Positions 1 to 6,998 are shown, counted from the stretch's first letter. The stretch: 9,531 bases of DNA from Aquificaceae bacterium (GCA_015490115.1 WFYM01000179.1:1-9531), one strand, 5' to 3'. The notes: generated by a model from the letters alone, not told the origin. Program-made: numbers and translations.

Positions 1-1
1 C

Positions 2-73
2 AGGACCCTCAGGGACACTTACAACATAGCCACCGATTTCCTCGACTTGGAAGGATGTCTTCACCTATTCTGA
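2..73 (+). CDS. C-terminal end of an unidentified protein (partial, 5' end outside window)
   Basis: A frame is open from the left edge to a TGA at 71-73, giving 23 residues that begin RTLRDTY and end CLHLF. Its codons match the real genes nearby: AGG for Arg, ATA for Ile, CTC, TTC and TAC, with about two thirds G or C in third position. That favours it over the opposite-strand reading of the same bases. Its last 9 bases overlap the 3' end of the convergent methyltransferase gene, leaving no room for a classical terminator between them. The tail has no motif I recognise, so I give no function. Only the end of the gene is visible, and even its reality rests on codon use over a short stretch. 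Confidence 0.5.
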   Translation, partial: RTLRDTYNIATDFLDLEGCLHLF

Positions 74-1339
74 AACTCTTAAATAGCTTACACTCTCCAC
101 GTGGTAAGTTTGGGGGAACATGTCAACGAGCCTCGTCCCCTCCAAAACGTAACCCCTCTTCAGGAGGACTTTAAGGTCCCTCGCCAGAGTAGAAGGGTTA
201 CAGGAGACGTAGACTATCCTCTCTGGTTTGTTTTTGGCGAGTATTTCGATCTCCCCCTCTTCGAGACCTCCCCTCGGAGGGTCCAAAAGGACAAGGTCTA
301 TGACCTCACCCCCCCTGCTCTTTAAGAACCTGTAAGCGTCCGATTTCACGAAGGCGACGTTATCCCTCCCGTTTATCTTAGCGTTGTATTCCGCATCGTC
401 GACGGCTGAGCCGTTCGCATCCGCACCCTCCACGAAGTTACCCTTCTCCGAAAGCGGTAAGGTAAAGAACCCCACACCGCAGTGAAGGTCCACAGCCTTT
501 TTAAAGCTAACGTTCTCCGTAACAGCTGATATGAACCTCTCCCAAAGGGTGTGGTTTACCTGAAAGAAGGAGTCAGCGCTCACCCTGAATGTCCACCTCC
601 CGACCCTTATGTAGGTGTAGTCCCTACCTATCCAGAACCTCCTGTTGAGGAAGAGCCTCAGCCTCGAGTAGTTTCCGACCCCGACCACTTCTTTGGGTAG
701 CAGGTCTTCCTTTAGCTTGAAGAGGAGGTCCCTCTCCATTTCGGTGGGTGTGAGGAACTTGAGCAGGAACTCCTCCTCGGAAGGGGAGTAGAGGACGTGG
801 ATCTCCTGAAGCTCCTTTATGTGAACCGCTACCTCCTTTAGCTTAGGGAGAAGCTCGTTGATCTTAGGGTGGGCGAGGGGGCAGGAGTCTACCTCAACCA
901 CCTCCCTCGAGTTCCACCTGAAGAAGCCTACCTTACCCTTGCTCACCTTGAACTGGACCCTTATCCTGTAACCCGCCTCCTGTCCCGAAGGTATAGGGTC
1001 GAGCATCTTGATATCTTTGATCTTCCCTATCCTCGAGAGGCTGTCCCTTAAGATCTCCTCCTTGGCTGTCAGCTGGGAGGTGTAGTCGAGGTGCTGGAGC
1101 TGGCAACCTCCGCAGTCGCCGTAGTGGGGGCAGAAGGGTTCCCTCCTCGAGGAGGAGGGGACGATCACCTTGCGGACGACAGCTTCCGAGTAATCGCTCC
1201 TCTCTTTAAGGATCTCGGCGTCCACGAGTTCTTTCGGTGCCGCGTAGCGGACGAAAACCACCCTACCCCCCGCCCTCGCCAGACCGTATCCTCCGTAGAC
1301 GAGCTTCTCAACGGATAGCCTCAAAGTTTCCTCACTCAT
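65..1339 (-). CDS. rlmD: RumA/RlmD-type 23S rRNA (uracil-5-)-methyltransferase
   Basis: This 424-residue enzyme belongs to the TrmA/RumA family, which transfers a methyl group from SAM to C5 of a uridine in RNA. An N-terminal TRAM-like RNA-binding domain (about 1-60) comes first. Cys70, Cys76 and Cys79 (C-x5-C-x2-C) with Cys153 are the four ligands of the RumA-type 4Fe-4S cluster. Next come FFQVN (258-262), the SAM loop DLHCGVG (284-290), DPPR (353-356), the nucleophile Cys380 in SCNPSTLARD, and the likely general base Glu415 in HVES. The cluster argues for the 23S rRNA branch over tRNA-specific TrmA, but U1939, U747 or both could be the target. The ATG at 1337-1339 overlaps the nusA stop as ATGAGTGA, suggesting coupled translation. 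An in-frame TTG at 1364-1366, with GGAGG six bases upstream inside nusA, would add nine residues and cannot be excluded. Confidence 0.93.
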   Translation of the reverse strand: MSEETLRLSVEKLVYGGYGLARAGGRVVFVRYAAPKELVDAEILKERSDYSEAVVRKVIVPSSSRREPFCPHYGDCGGCQLQHLDYTSQLTAKEEILRDSLSRIGKIKDIKMLDPIPSGQEAGYRIRVQFKVSKGKVGFFRWNSREVVEVDSCPLAHPKINELLPKLKEVAVHIKELQEIHVLYSPSEEEFLLKFLTPTEMERDLLFKLKEDLLPKEVVGVGNYSRLRLFLNRRFWIGRDYTYIRVGRWTFRVSADSFFQVNHTLWERFISAVTENVSFKKAVDLHCGVGFFTLPLSEKGNFVEGADANGSAVDDAEYNAKINGRDNVAFVKSDAYRFLKSRGGEVIDLVLLDPPRGGLEEGEIEILAKNKPERIVYVSCNPSTLARDLKVLLKRGYVLEGTRLVDMFPQTYHVESVSYLRVSE

Positions 1340-2312
1340 TCTCTCTGAGCTGTGAGAGTTTCTCAAAGTCCTCCTCCGACATAACGTCTATGTGCCATTC
1401 GGTAAGCTTGTGGGCGAGCTTGACGTTGGTCCCCTTTTTCCCTATCGCGAGGGAGAGCTGGTCCTTGGGGACAGCCACTTCAGCCCTTTCCTCCTCGGGG
1501 ATCAGCCTTACAGCTGTTGGCTGAGCTGGTGAGAGCGCCCTCCTTATGAACTCCTCCTCGTCTTCCGTCCACCTTATCACGTCTATCTTCTCACCTCTCA
1601 GCTCCTCCGAGATGGGCTGTATCCTCGAGCCTCTTAGCCCCACGACTATGCCAACGGGGTCCATCTTGAGATCCTTTGCGTGAACTGCCACCTTCGCCCT
1701 CTCACCGGGTATACGGGCGACAGCCTTTATCTCTATCTCCCTCTCGGCGACTTCGGGTATCTCCGTCTCGAGGAGCCTCTTCAGGAACAGGGGGTGTGTC
1801 CTCGAAAGTATGAGCCTCGGCTCCCCGTGGACCTTCTTGACCTCCAAGAGGAGAGCCTTCACCCTGTCACCTTGCTTGTATTCCTCTCCGGGTATCTGCT
1901 CCCTCCTCGGGAGGACAGCTTCAACCTTTCCCAGATCTACGAGGACGTCTCCGTTCCCGAGGACCTTCCTAACTATACCCGTTACCACTTCACCTTCGAG
2001 TTCCTTGTATTCCAAGAAGCCCCTTTCCCTTTCAGCTCTCTCAAGCTCGCTCAGGAACTCCTCCTTCGCAGCGTAAGCCGCTATCCTGTTCACGTCCTCG
2101 ACCGATATGTTGAGGGGTAGCCTTCCTTTTTTCTTGACTATGTAGACCTTTATACCCTCTTCGGTGAACTCTATGTCGAGACGCTCCTTTATCTTCTTGT
2201 CCTTCTTTATCGCTATCGCTATCGCGTTCTTGAGGGCGTACTCGACCACCCTCTCGGGCAGATCCTTCTCCTTTGCTACCTGCTCGATCAGCCTTTTTAT
2301 GTTCTTTACCAT
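1332..2312 (-). CDS. nusA: Transcription termination/antitermination factor NusA
   Basis: NusA binds RNA polymerase and nascent RNA and modulates pausing, termination and antitermination, including on rRNA operons. The 326 residues show the standard order. The N-terminal polymerase-binding domain covers about 1-100 (start MVKNIKRLIEQ). An S1 domain follows at about 105-172. KH1 contains DPVGIVVGLRGSR (218-230) and the following helix, and KH2 contains LSLAIGKKGTNVKLA (286-300). The protein stops just after KH2, so it lacks the C-terminal acidic repeats of the 495-residue E. coli protein; this short form is common outside Proteobacteria. The ATG overlaps the rimP stop by 7 bp (ATGGTAA), and GGAG lies eight bases upstream (2321-2324 on the minus strand). 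It is the middle gene of the rimP operon, and the methyltransferase start overlaps its stop. Confidence 0.98.
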   Translation of the reverse strand: MVKNIKRLIEQVAKEKDLPERVVEYALKNAIAIAIKKDKKIKERLDIEFTEEGIKVYIVKKKGRLPLNISVEDVNRIAAYAAKEEFLSELERAERERGFLEYKELEGEVVTGIVRKVLGNGDVLVDLGKVEAVLPRREQIPGEEYKQGDRVKALLLEVKKVHGEPRLILSRTHPLFLKRLLETEIPEVAEREIEIKAVARIPGERAKVAVHAKDLKMDPVGIVVGLRGSRIQPISEELRGEKIDVIRWTEDEEEFIRRALSPAQPTAVRLIPEEERAEVAVPKDQLSLAIGKKGTNVKLAHKLTEWHIDVMSEEDFEKLSQLRENE

Positions 2313-2779
2313 AACTCAGGCTCCAGCCTTCCCCTCGCTATCACGGAAAAGGGGATGTGGAGAAGCTCCCCCTTCTCCTTCTCCCTTATGAGGACTATGC
2401 CCTCAGAGACTCCCTCCACGTAACCCGTCACCTCCCTTCTCCCAGAGACGGGTTCCCTCAGGAAAACCTTCACAAGCCTACCCTTGAAAAAGTCGTAGTG
2501 TTCCGGCTTTTCAAGCTCCCTGTTGAGACCGGGTGAGGATATCTCGAGCCTGTATGAAAAAGGTATAGGATCCTCCACATCGAGGAGGGGTCCTATCCTC
2601 CTGCTCACCTCCTCGCAGTCCTTGATCGTTACCCCTCCCCTCTTGTCTATTATCACCCTGAGGACCCAGCCCCTCTCGGACTTCAGTTCCACGTCGAAGA
2701 GGCGGTATCCGAGGCTTTGAATTATGGGTTCGACGAGCTTCTTCACCTTTCCGGCGATCTCCTTTGTATCTACGTTCAT
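2306..2779 (-). CDS. rimP: Ribosome maturation factor RimP
   Basis: RimP (157 residues, about the family length) assists assembly of the 30S subunit. The N-terminal alpha/beta domain runs from about 1 to 85 and includes the family stretches LGYRLFDVEL (23-32), VIIDKRGG (42-49), DCEEVSRR (54-61) and LEISSPGLNRELE (78-90). The C-terminal SH3-like barrel (about 95-155) starts with HYDFFKGRLVKV. The frame stays open upstream to 2857, but those extra codons lie inside the divergent protease gene and have no counterpart in the family, so I take the ATG at 2777-2779. No Shine-Dalgarno precedes it. A TATAAA box ends nine bases upstream, so the mRNA probably starts at or next to the ATG. RimP heads the rimP-nusA-methyltransferase operon. 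Confidence 0.96.
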   Translation of the reverse strand: MNVDTKEIAGKVKKLVEPIIQSLGYRLFDVELKSERGWVLRVIIDKRGGVTIKDCEEVSRRIGPLLDVEDPIPFSYRLEISSPGLNRELEKPEHYDFFKGRLVKVFLREPVSGRREVTGYVEGVSEGIVLIREKEKGELLHIPFSVIARGRLEPELW

Positions 2780-2788
2780 ACTACATAT

Positions 2789-2794
2789 TTTATA
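2789..2794 (-). promoter_or_regulatory. Predicted -10 box of the rimP-nusA operon promoter
   Basis: On the minus strand the hexamer TATAAA lies at 2794-2789. Initiation about seven bases downstream would fall at 2780-2783, giving a leader of at most a few bases before the rimP ATG at 2779. No convincing -35 hexamer is visible 16-18 bases upstream, where the sequence is already protease coding sequence. The box overlaps the plus-strand -10 for the divergent gene. Confidence 0.5.
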
Positions 2795-2796
2795 AT
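2791..2796 (+). promoter_or_regulatory. Predicted -10 box (TATAAT) for the M50 protease operon
   Basis: A perfect TATAAT consensus ends nine bases before the ATG at 2805. Initiation seven or so bases downstream would fall at about 2802-2805, so the transcript should be leaderless or nearly so. That agrees with the absence of any G-rich Shine-Dalgarno between the in-frame TAA at 2793-2795 and the ATG. The -35 position (about 2768-2773, ATCTAC) is poor. The core TTATAA at 2790-2795 is palindromic and also supplies most of the opposing promoter. Confidence 0.55.
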
Positions 2797-2804
2797 TCTC
2801 TGTT

Positions 2805-3458
2805 ATGGACCTGAGGGAGGCTCTCCTCTCGATCCCGGCTATAATGCTCGCGGTCATACTTCACGAGGTAGCCCACGGGTGGGTAGCCTACAGGATGGGG
2901 GACCCCACGGCGAAGCTCGCAGGCAGGCTCACCCTCAACCCTATACCCCACATAGACCCCTTCGGGACCATAATCCTCCCCGGCATGTTCATAGTCCTCG
3001 GTTCTCCTGTGATCTTCGGGTGGGCAAAGCCCGTTCCCATAAACCCTAACAACTTCAGGGATCTGAGGGTGGGAACTTTCCTCGTGTCGATAGCGGGCGT
3101 CTCCATGAACGTGTTTCTCGCGTTTTTCTTCGGAGCTGTCTACAGGGTCCTCATAGACCTCGCGAGGATTCTCGACCCCTTCCTCGTCGAGTCCCTGATA
3201 GTTCCCCTGCTTCTATTCTCAAAAAAGTCGGTCCTCATAAACCTAATACTCGCCATCTTCAACCTGATACCCATACCTCCCCTCGACGGGAGCAGGGCGC
3301 TCATGAGTCTCCTTTCCTTCCGCTACTGGGAGCTTTTCTACAGATACGAGATATACGGCTTCTTCGTAATAACCATCCTGCTCTTTACGGGCGTCCTCGG
3401 GAAGATAATATACCCGCCCCTTATGTTCCTCTACCAGCTCATACTCGGAGGGGTTTAG
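2805..3458 (+). CDS. M50 family (site-2-protease type) membrane zinc metalloprotease
   Basis: A 217-residue, strongly hydrophobic protein. The zinc motif HEVAH (residues 20-24) lies in the first membrane helix. The second half of the site-2-protease signature, NLIPIPPLDG (153-162), supplies Asn153 and the third metal ligand Asp161. By eye there are about five hydrophobic segments, near 5-25, 55-72, 92-118, 128-156 and 183-215. The family cleaves transmembrane segments of other proteins inside the membrane. This minimal form has no PDZ domain (unlike RseP) and no CBS domain, and its substrate is unknown. The start is well fixed: an in-frame TAA lies nine bases upstream, and starting at Met14 would remove part of the first helix. 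No Shine-Dalgarno is present. It is divergent from rimP and first in the plus-strand gene run. Confidence 0.93.
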   Translation: MDLREALLSIPAIMLAVILHEVAHGWVAYRMGDPTAKLAGRLTLNPIPHIDPFGTIILPGMFIVLGSPVIFGWAKPVPINPNNFRDLRVGTFLVSIAGVSMNVFLAFFFGAVYRVLIDLARILDPFLVESLIVPLLLFSKKSVLINLILAIFNLIPIPPLDGSRALMSLLSFRYWELFYRYEIYGFFVITILLFTGVLGKIIYPPLMFLYQLILGGV

Positions 3459-3477
3459 AAGGGGTATATTTATAGCT

Positions 3478-4848
3478 ATGAGGACCGTCTTCGACAGGGA
3501 GCTTGTAAAGAAGTACGACAGACCAGGACCGAGATACACGAGCTACCCTCCCGCCACCGAGTTCACGGAAAAGGTCACCGTCGAAGACTACAAGAGGAAG
3601 CTCCTCGAGAGCAACTCGAGAAAGACACCCCTCTCCCTTTACTTCCACATACCCTTTTGCGAGAGCGGTTGTTACTACTGCGGTTGCAACATAATAATCT
3701 CCCACAGGAAGGGTATAGAAAAACCTTACCTCGAGAGGGTATACAAAGAGATGGACATGCTCTCGGAACTCATAGACAAGGACAGGAAGGTGGACCAGCT
3801 CCACTGGGGAGGGGGAACACCCAACTACTTAGATGCGGACGAGATAAGGGAGTTCATGGAGGAGATAAGAAAGAGGTTCGAATTCACCGAAAACGCCGAG
3901 GTCTCCATAGAGATAGACCCGAGATACGCAACTGACGAACAGCTGAGGACCATAAAAGAAGTAGGCTTCAACAGGATAAGCATGGGTCTCCAAGATCTCG
4001 ATGAGAGGGTCCAGAAGGCTGTAAACAGGATCCAGCCCTACTCCCTCATGGTGGACATAATGGGTAAGCTGAGGGATCTTGGCTTTGAAAGCATAAACAT
4101 AGACCTCATATACGGTCTCCCCTACCAGACGGTCGAGAGCTTCAAAAGAACGGTCGAGAAGGTAATAGAGCTTTCCCCCGACAGGGTCGCTGTCTACAGC
4201 TTCGCCTACGTCCCTTGGGTAAAACCGATACAGAAGAGGATAGATCCCAAGACCCTCCCCTCCCCCGAGGAGAAGCTCTCGATCTTGGAGATGGTCGTCG
4301 AGGAGTTCCAAAGAGCTGGATACGTCTACATAGGTATGGACCACTTCGCAAAGCCCGAAGACGAACTCGCTGTAGCCCAGAGGGAGGGGAAGCTCTGGAG
4401 GAACTTCCAAGGCTACACTACGAGGAAAGGGGTCGAGCTGATAGGTATAGGTGCGACGTCCATAGGGATGCTCTACGACTCCTACTTCCAAAACTACAAG
4501 ACCCTCAAGGACTACAACGACGCTATAGATTCGGGCAGGCTCGCCACCTTCAGGGGAGTTATACTCAACGAAGACGACATGATAAGGAGAGAGGTGATAA
4601 TGGACATAATGTGCAATTTGGGAGTCAACTTCGATAAGATAGAGAACATGTTCGGTATCCGCTTCGAGGACTACTTCGAGGAGGAGCTGGAGAACTTGAA
4701 AGAACTTGAGGAGGATGGTCTCATAGAGGTGAAGGGAAGGAGCATAAGGGTCCTTCCGGTGGGGAGGCTCCTCATAAGGAACGTTGCGATGGTATTCGAC
4801 GCATACCTTAAGAAGAAGAAGGAACTCAAGTTCTCGAGAACCATATAA
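3478..4848 (+). CDS. hemN: Oxygen-independent coproporphyrinogen III oxidase HemN
   Basis: HemN is a cytoplasmic radical-SAM enzyme that oxidatively decarboxylates coproporphyrinogen III to protoporphyrinogen IX in haem synthesis without O2. The 456 residues match the 457 of E. coli HemN. GPRYTSYP (17-24) is the typical N-terminal motif. Cys61, Cys65 and Cys68 bind the 4Fe-4S cluster, and Cys70 completes the C-x3-C-x2-C-x-C pattern that separates true HemN from the haem chaperone HemW. GGGTP (111-115) contacts SAM, and GYTT (312-315) and a C-terminal HemN domain (about 360-440) follow. AAGGGG at 3459-3464 is a possible ribosome site 13 bases before the ATG, which is long. The gene begins 19 bp after the protease gene and ends one base before the ABC ATPase start. 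An anaerobic-type enzyme fits a microaerophilic or anaerobic organism. Confidence 0.97.
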   Translation: MRTVFDRELVKKYDRPGPRYTSYPPATEFTEKVTVEDYKRKLLESNSRKTPLSLYFHIPFCESGCYYCGCNIIISHRKGIEKPYLERVYKEMDMLSELIDKDRKVDQLHWGGGTPNYLDADEIREFMEEIRKRFEFTENAEVSIEIDPRYATDEQLRTIKEVGFNRISMGLQDLDERVQKAVNRIQPYSLMVDIMGKLRDLGFESINIDLIYGLPYQTVESFKRTVEKVIELSPDRVAVYSFAYVPWVKPIQKRIDPKTLPSPEEKLSILEMVVEEFQRAGYVYIGMDHFAKPEDELAVAQREGKLWRNFQGYTTRKGVELIGIGATSIGMLYDSYFQNYKTLKDYNDAIDSGRLATFRGVILNEDDMIRREVIMDIMCNLGVNFDKIENMFGIRFEDYFEEELENLKELEEDGLIEVKGRSIRVLPVGRLLIRNVAMVFDAYLKKKKELKFSRTI

Positions 4849-4849
4849 T

Positions 4850-5767
4850 ATGGACGCGATCCTTCAGGTGAGGAACCTTACCAAGGTCTACAGGCTGAAG
4901 AGAGGACTGCTGAAGAGGGAAAACCTCTACGCCCTCAAAGATGTTTCCTTAGAGGTGAGGAGGGGTGAGGTCCTCGGAGTCGTAGGAGAGTCGGGTTCGG
5001 GAAAGACCACCCTCGGGAAGATAGTCCTCAGGCTCGAAAGACCTACCTCAGGAGAGGTCCTCTTCGAAGGGAAGGACGTCTTCGAACTCGGGAAGGAGTA
5101 TACGAGGATGGTGTCCGTTATCTTTCAAGACCCGAGGAACTCCCTAAACCCCCGCATGAAAGTAAGGGAGATAGTAGAAGAGCCACTTTTAGTTCACGGG
5201 GAGAAAGAAAGGAGGAAGAAGGTGGAGACAGCCCTCGAGAGGGTCATGCTCGACCCCTCCTTTATGGAGAGGAAGCCCGACGACCTCTCGGGTGGTCAGA
5301 GGCAGAGGGTAGCCATAGCGAGGGCTATTGTTCTGAAGCCGAAGCTAATAGTTGCGGACGAACCCACAGCCTCTTTGGACGTCTCCGTCCAGAGCGAGAT
5401 CCTGAAGCTCTTCAAGTCCCTGAAAGAGGAAGGTATAGCCTTTATATTCATAAGCCACGACATCAGGGTGATAGAGAGGATAGCGGACAGGGTAGCTGTC
5501 CTCTACGGGGGAAGGGTGATGGAGGTAGGGGAGAAAGAGGAGGTCCTCAAAAAACCCCTCCACCCCTACACCAAGTTCCTCCTCTCCAACGTCCCCGTCA
5601 GACACCCGAAAGAGAGGAGACCCTTCGACTTTCAAGAGGTCGAATACAAGATACCCGAAAAGGGTTGCCCCTTCGCACCGAGGTGTCCCGAATACTTAGA
5701 GGAATGCTCTTTATCCGTTAGGAGGTCCGAGTTAAATGGAAGGGTCGTTTACTGCAATCTATACTGA
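4850..5767 (+). CDS. OppF/DppF-type peptide ABC transporter ATP-binding protein (orphan)
   Basis: The ATPase subunit (305 residues) of an oligopeptide/dipeptide-type importer. Walker A is GESGSGKT (46-53), the Q-loop FQDP has Gln93, the signature is LSGGQ (146-150), Walker B is LIVADE (166-171) and the H-loop is SHD with His203. PTSGEV, RNSLNPRM and LHPY are typical of the OppF/DppF subfamily. The C-terminal oligopeptide extension carries Cys273, Cys279, Cys286 and Cys302, starting CPFAPRCP; related extensions are thought to bind an Fe-S cluster. The frame opens earlier at 4784, but that part overlaps hemN and does not look like the family, so I take the ATG one base after the hemN stop. No Shine-Dalgarno is evident, so translation is probably coupled to hemN. 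No permease, binding protein or second ATPase lies nearby; substrate and partners cannot be read from this window. Confidence 0.93.
   Translation: MDAILQVRNLTKVYRLKRGLLKRENLYALKDVSLEVRRGEVLGVVGESGSGKTTLGKIVLRLERPTSGEVLFEGKDVFELGKEYTRMVSVIFQDPRNSLNPRMKVREIVEEPLLVHGEKERRKKVETALERVMLDPSFMERKPDDLSGGQRQRVAIARAIVLKPKLIVADEPTASLDVSVQSEILKLFKSLKEEGIAFIFISHDIRVIERIADRVAVLYGGRVMEVGEKEEVLKKPLHPYTKFLLSNVPVRHPKERRPFDFQEVEYKIPEKGCPFAPRCPEYLEECSLSVRRSELNGRVVYCNLY
5720..5726 (+). promoter_or_regulatory. Strong Shine-Dalgarno inside the ABC ATPase gene for the CNNM/CorC-type gene
   Basis: AGGAGGT lies nine bases before the ATG at 5736, close to the perfect complement of the 16S 3' end at good spacing. It sits in the last codons of the ABC ATPase gene and settles the downstream start in spite of the 32-bp gene overlap. 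Confidence 0.8.
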
Positions 5768-6998
5768 CATCCTCGTCTTCGTTTTCCTCCTCTTAGCTTC
5801 GGGCTTTTTCGCTTCTTCGGAGGTGGTCTTCTTCAGCGTCAGCAGACCCCTCCTCCTCAGATACTCGAAGTCGAAGATATTCAAGATCCTCACCTACCTC
5901 CTCTCCAAGCCGAAGGAGATACTCATATCCATACTCATCGGGAACGAGATAGTGAACGTCCTAATCTCCTCTTACGGAGCCAAAGTCTTCACGGACGAGC
6001 TTGGAAAGTGGGGAGCTTTGCTCTCCGCAGCTTTGATGTCCTTCCTTATCTTCATATTCGGGGAGACGGTCCCCAAGAACGTGGTCCTCCCGGTTGCCGA
6101 CAGGCTCGTCGTCCTATACGCCCCGATCTTTTACCTCTTCCACCTCCTCATCACACCCCTCAGGTTCCTCCTCTTTGTGCCTGTGAAGGGGATACTCTCG
6201 AGGCTCGGTGTTGAGAGCAAAGAGGAGGAGATCTTCGAACTCTCCGAAGAGAAGCTACTCGGGATTTTGGAGATGGGTGTGGAGTCCGGGGAGTTTTCCC
6301 TCGAGGAGAAGGAGATGATAGAGAAGGTTTTTGAAATGGACGAGGTCCTCGTGAGGGAGATAATGACGCCGAGACCCGACATCTTCGCCCTCCCGGAGGA
6401 CGCCAAGGTAGGTGAGGTAATAGAGGAGGTGAAGAGGAGGGGACACTCGAGGATACCCGTCTACAAAGAGAAGCTCGATGACGTGACGGGAATAGTCCAT
6501 GTGAAGGACCTCCTCCCCGTCTCCAAAAACAGGGAGAGGAAGCTCTCCGAGTTCAAGAGGGATGTCCTCATAGTCCCGGAGGTGATGACCGTCGGTAGCC
6601 TCCTTCAGGAACTCAGGAAAGCGAGAACCCAGATAGCTGTTGTCGTAGACGAACACGGGGCTGTTTCCGGACTCGTCACCATGTACGACCTCCTGAGGTG
6701 GCTCGTCGGTGAGGTCCCCGAGGAGTGGGAGGAGGAAAGGAGCGACATAGAGAAGATCTCCACAGACATGTACAGGGTGGACGGCTCCACGAGCATAGAG
6801 GAGCTTGCTGAACTCCTCGGCTTCGAACTTCCCGAAGAATACGACTACGATACTGTGAGCGGTTTCGTTATGGCGAACCTCGAGAAGGTCCCCGAAAAGG
6901 GGGACGAGTTCGAATACGACGGGCTTAAGTTCATAGTGGGGGAGGTGGACAGAAACAGGGTGAAGGAGGTGATAGTCAAGGTCGTCAGAAAAGCTTAA
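5736..6998 (+). CDS. CNNM/CorC-type membrane protein (DUF21, paired CBS, CorC_HlyC)
   Basis: A 420-residue inner-membrane protein of the family long called hemolysin-like or UPF0053 (TlyC, YtfL, YrkA); some members handle Mg2+/Co2+ export. The N-terminal DUF21 domain (about 1-190) has hydrophobic helices near 10-33, 62-80, 92-112 and 124-148, and the conserved GETVPKN (109-115). A paired CBS module follows: VREIMTPRPD (206-215) opens CBS1 and RIPVYKE (239-245) lies in it, while CBS2 covers about 272-325 with VVVDEHGAVSGLVT. CBS pairs in relatives bind adenine nucleotides. The C-terminal CorC_HlyC domain runs from about 340 to 418. AGGAGGT nine bases upstream fixes the start, 32 bp inside the ABC ATPase gene, so the two are co-transcribed. 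The haemolysin name is historical; ion transport is the better guess, without proof of the ion. Confidence 0.94.
   Translation: MEGSFTAIYTDILVFVFLLLASGFFASSEVVFFSVSRPLLLRYSKSKIFKILTYLLSKPKEILISILIGNEIVNVLISSYGAKVFTDELGKWGALLSAALMSFLIFIFGETVPKNVVLPVADRLVVLYAPIFYLFHLLITPLRFLLFVPVKGILSRLGVESKEEEIFELSEEKLLGILEMGVESGEFSLEEKEMIEKVFEMDEVLVREIMTPRPDIFALPEDAKVGEVIEEVKRRGHSRIPVYKEKLDDVTGIVHVKDLLPVSKNRERKLSEFKRDVLIVPEVMTVGSLLQELRKARTQIAVVVDEHGAVSGLVTMYDLLRWLVGEVPEEWEEERSDIEKISTDMYRVDGSTSIEELAELLGFELPEEYDYDTVSGFVMANLEKVPEKGDEFEYDGLKFIVGEVDRNRVKEVIVKVVRKA

Noticed and set aside
1..64. Minus-strand frame starting GTG at 64, directly after the methyltransferase stop, whose residues include GGYVVSVPEGP and resemble the start of a HicB-like antitoxin.
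   Set aside because: It is the exact codon-register antisense of the plus-strand frame. In this genome, antisense of ATA, GAC, AAC and TAC codons yields strings rich in Tyr, Val and Gly. Its TAT and CCT codons are unlike the real genes, its third-position GC is lower, and the hairpin is shorter than in HicB. It becomes interesting only if sequence to the left shows PGC and a full HicB fold.
1680..2120. 146-codon plus-strand frame opposite nusA.
   Set aside because: nusA is unmistakable in this stretch, covering the S1 and KH regions. The plus-strand frame is low-complexity Leu/Pro/Ser sequence with no recognisable domain.
2780..2857. Upstream extension of RimP to a start at 2857.
   Set aside because: The added 26 residues lie inside the divergent protease gene, are not typical of RimP, and would cross the shared promoter box.
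3829..4491. Long antisense open frame (220 codons) opposite hemN.
   Set aside because: It is in codon register with hemN and arises from the codon bias of the sense strand. It shows no motif, ribosome site or promoter. The 250-codon antisense frame at 6255-7007 opposite the CNNM/CorC-type gene is rejected for the same reason.
4844..4849. Perfect TATAAT directly before the ABC ATPase start codon.
   Set aside because: Initiation from it would fall inside the coding sequence, after the ATG, and no internal start follows soon. It spans the hemN stop codon and is probably chance.
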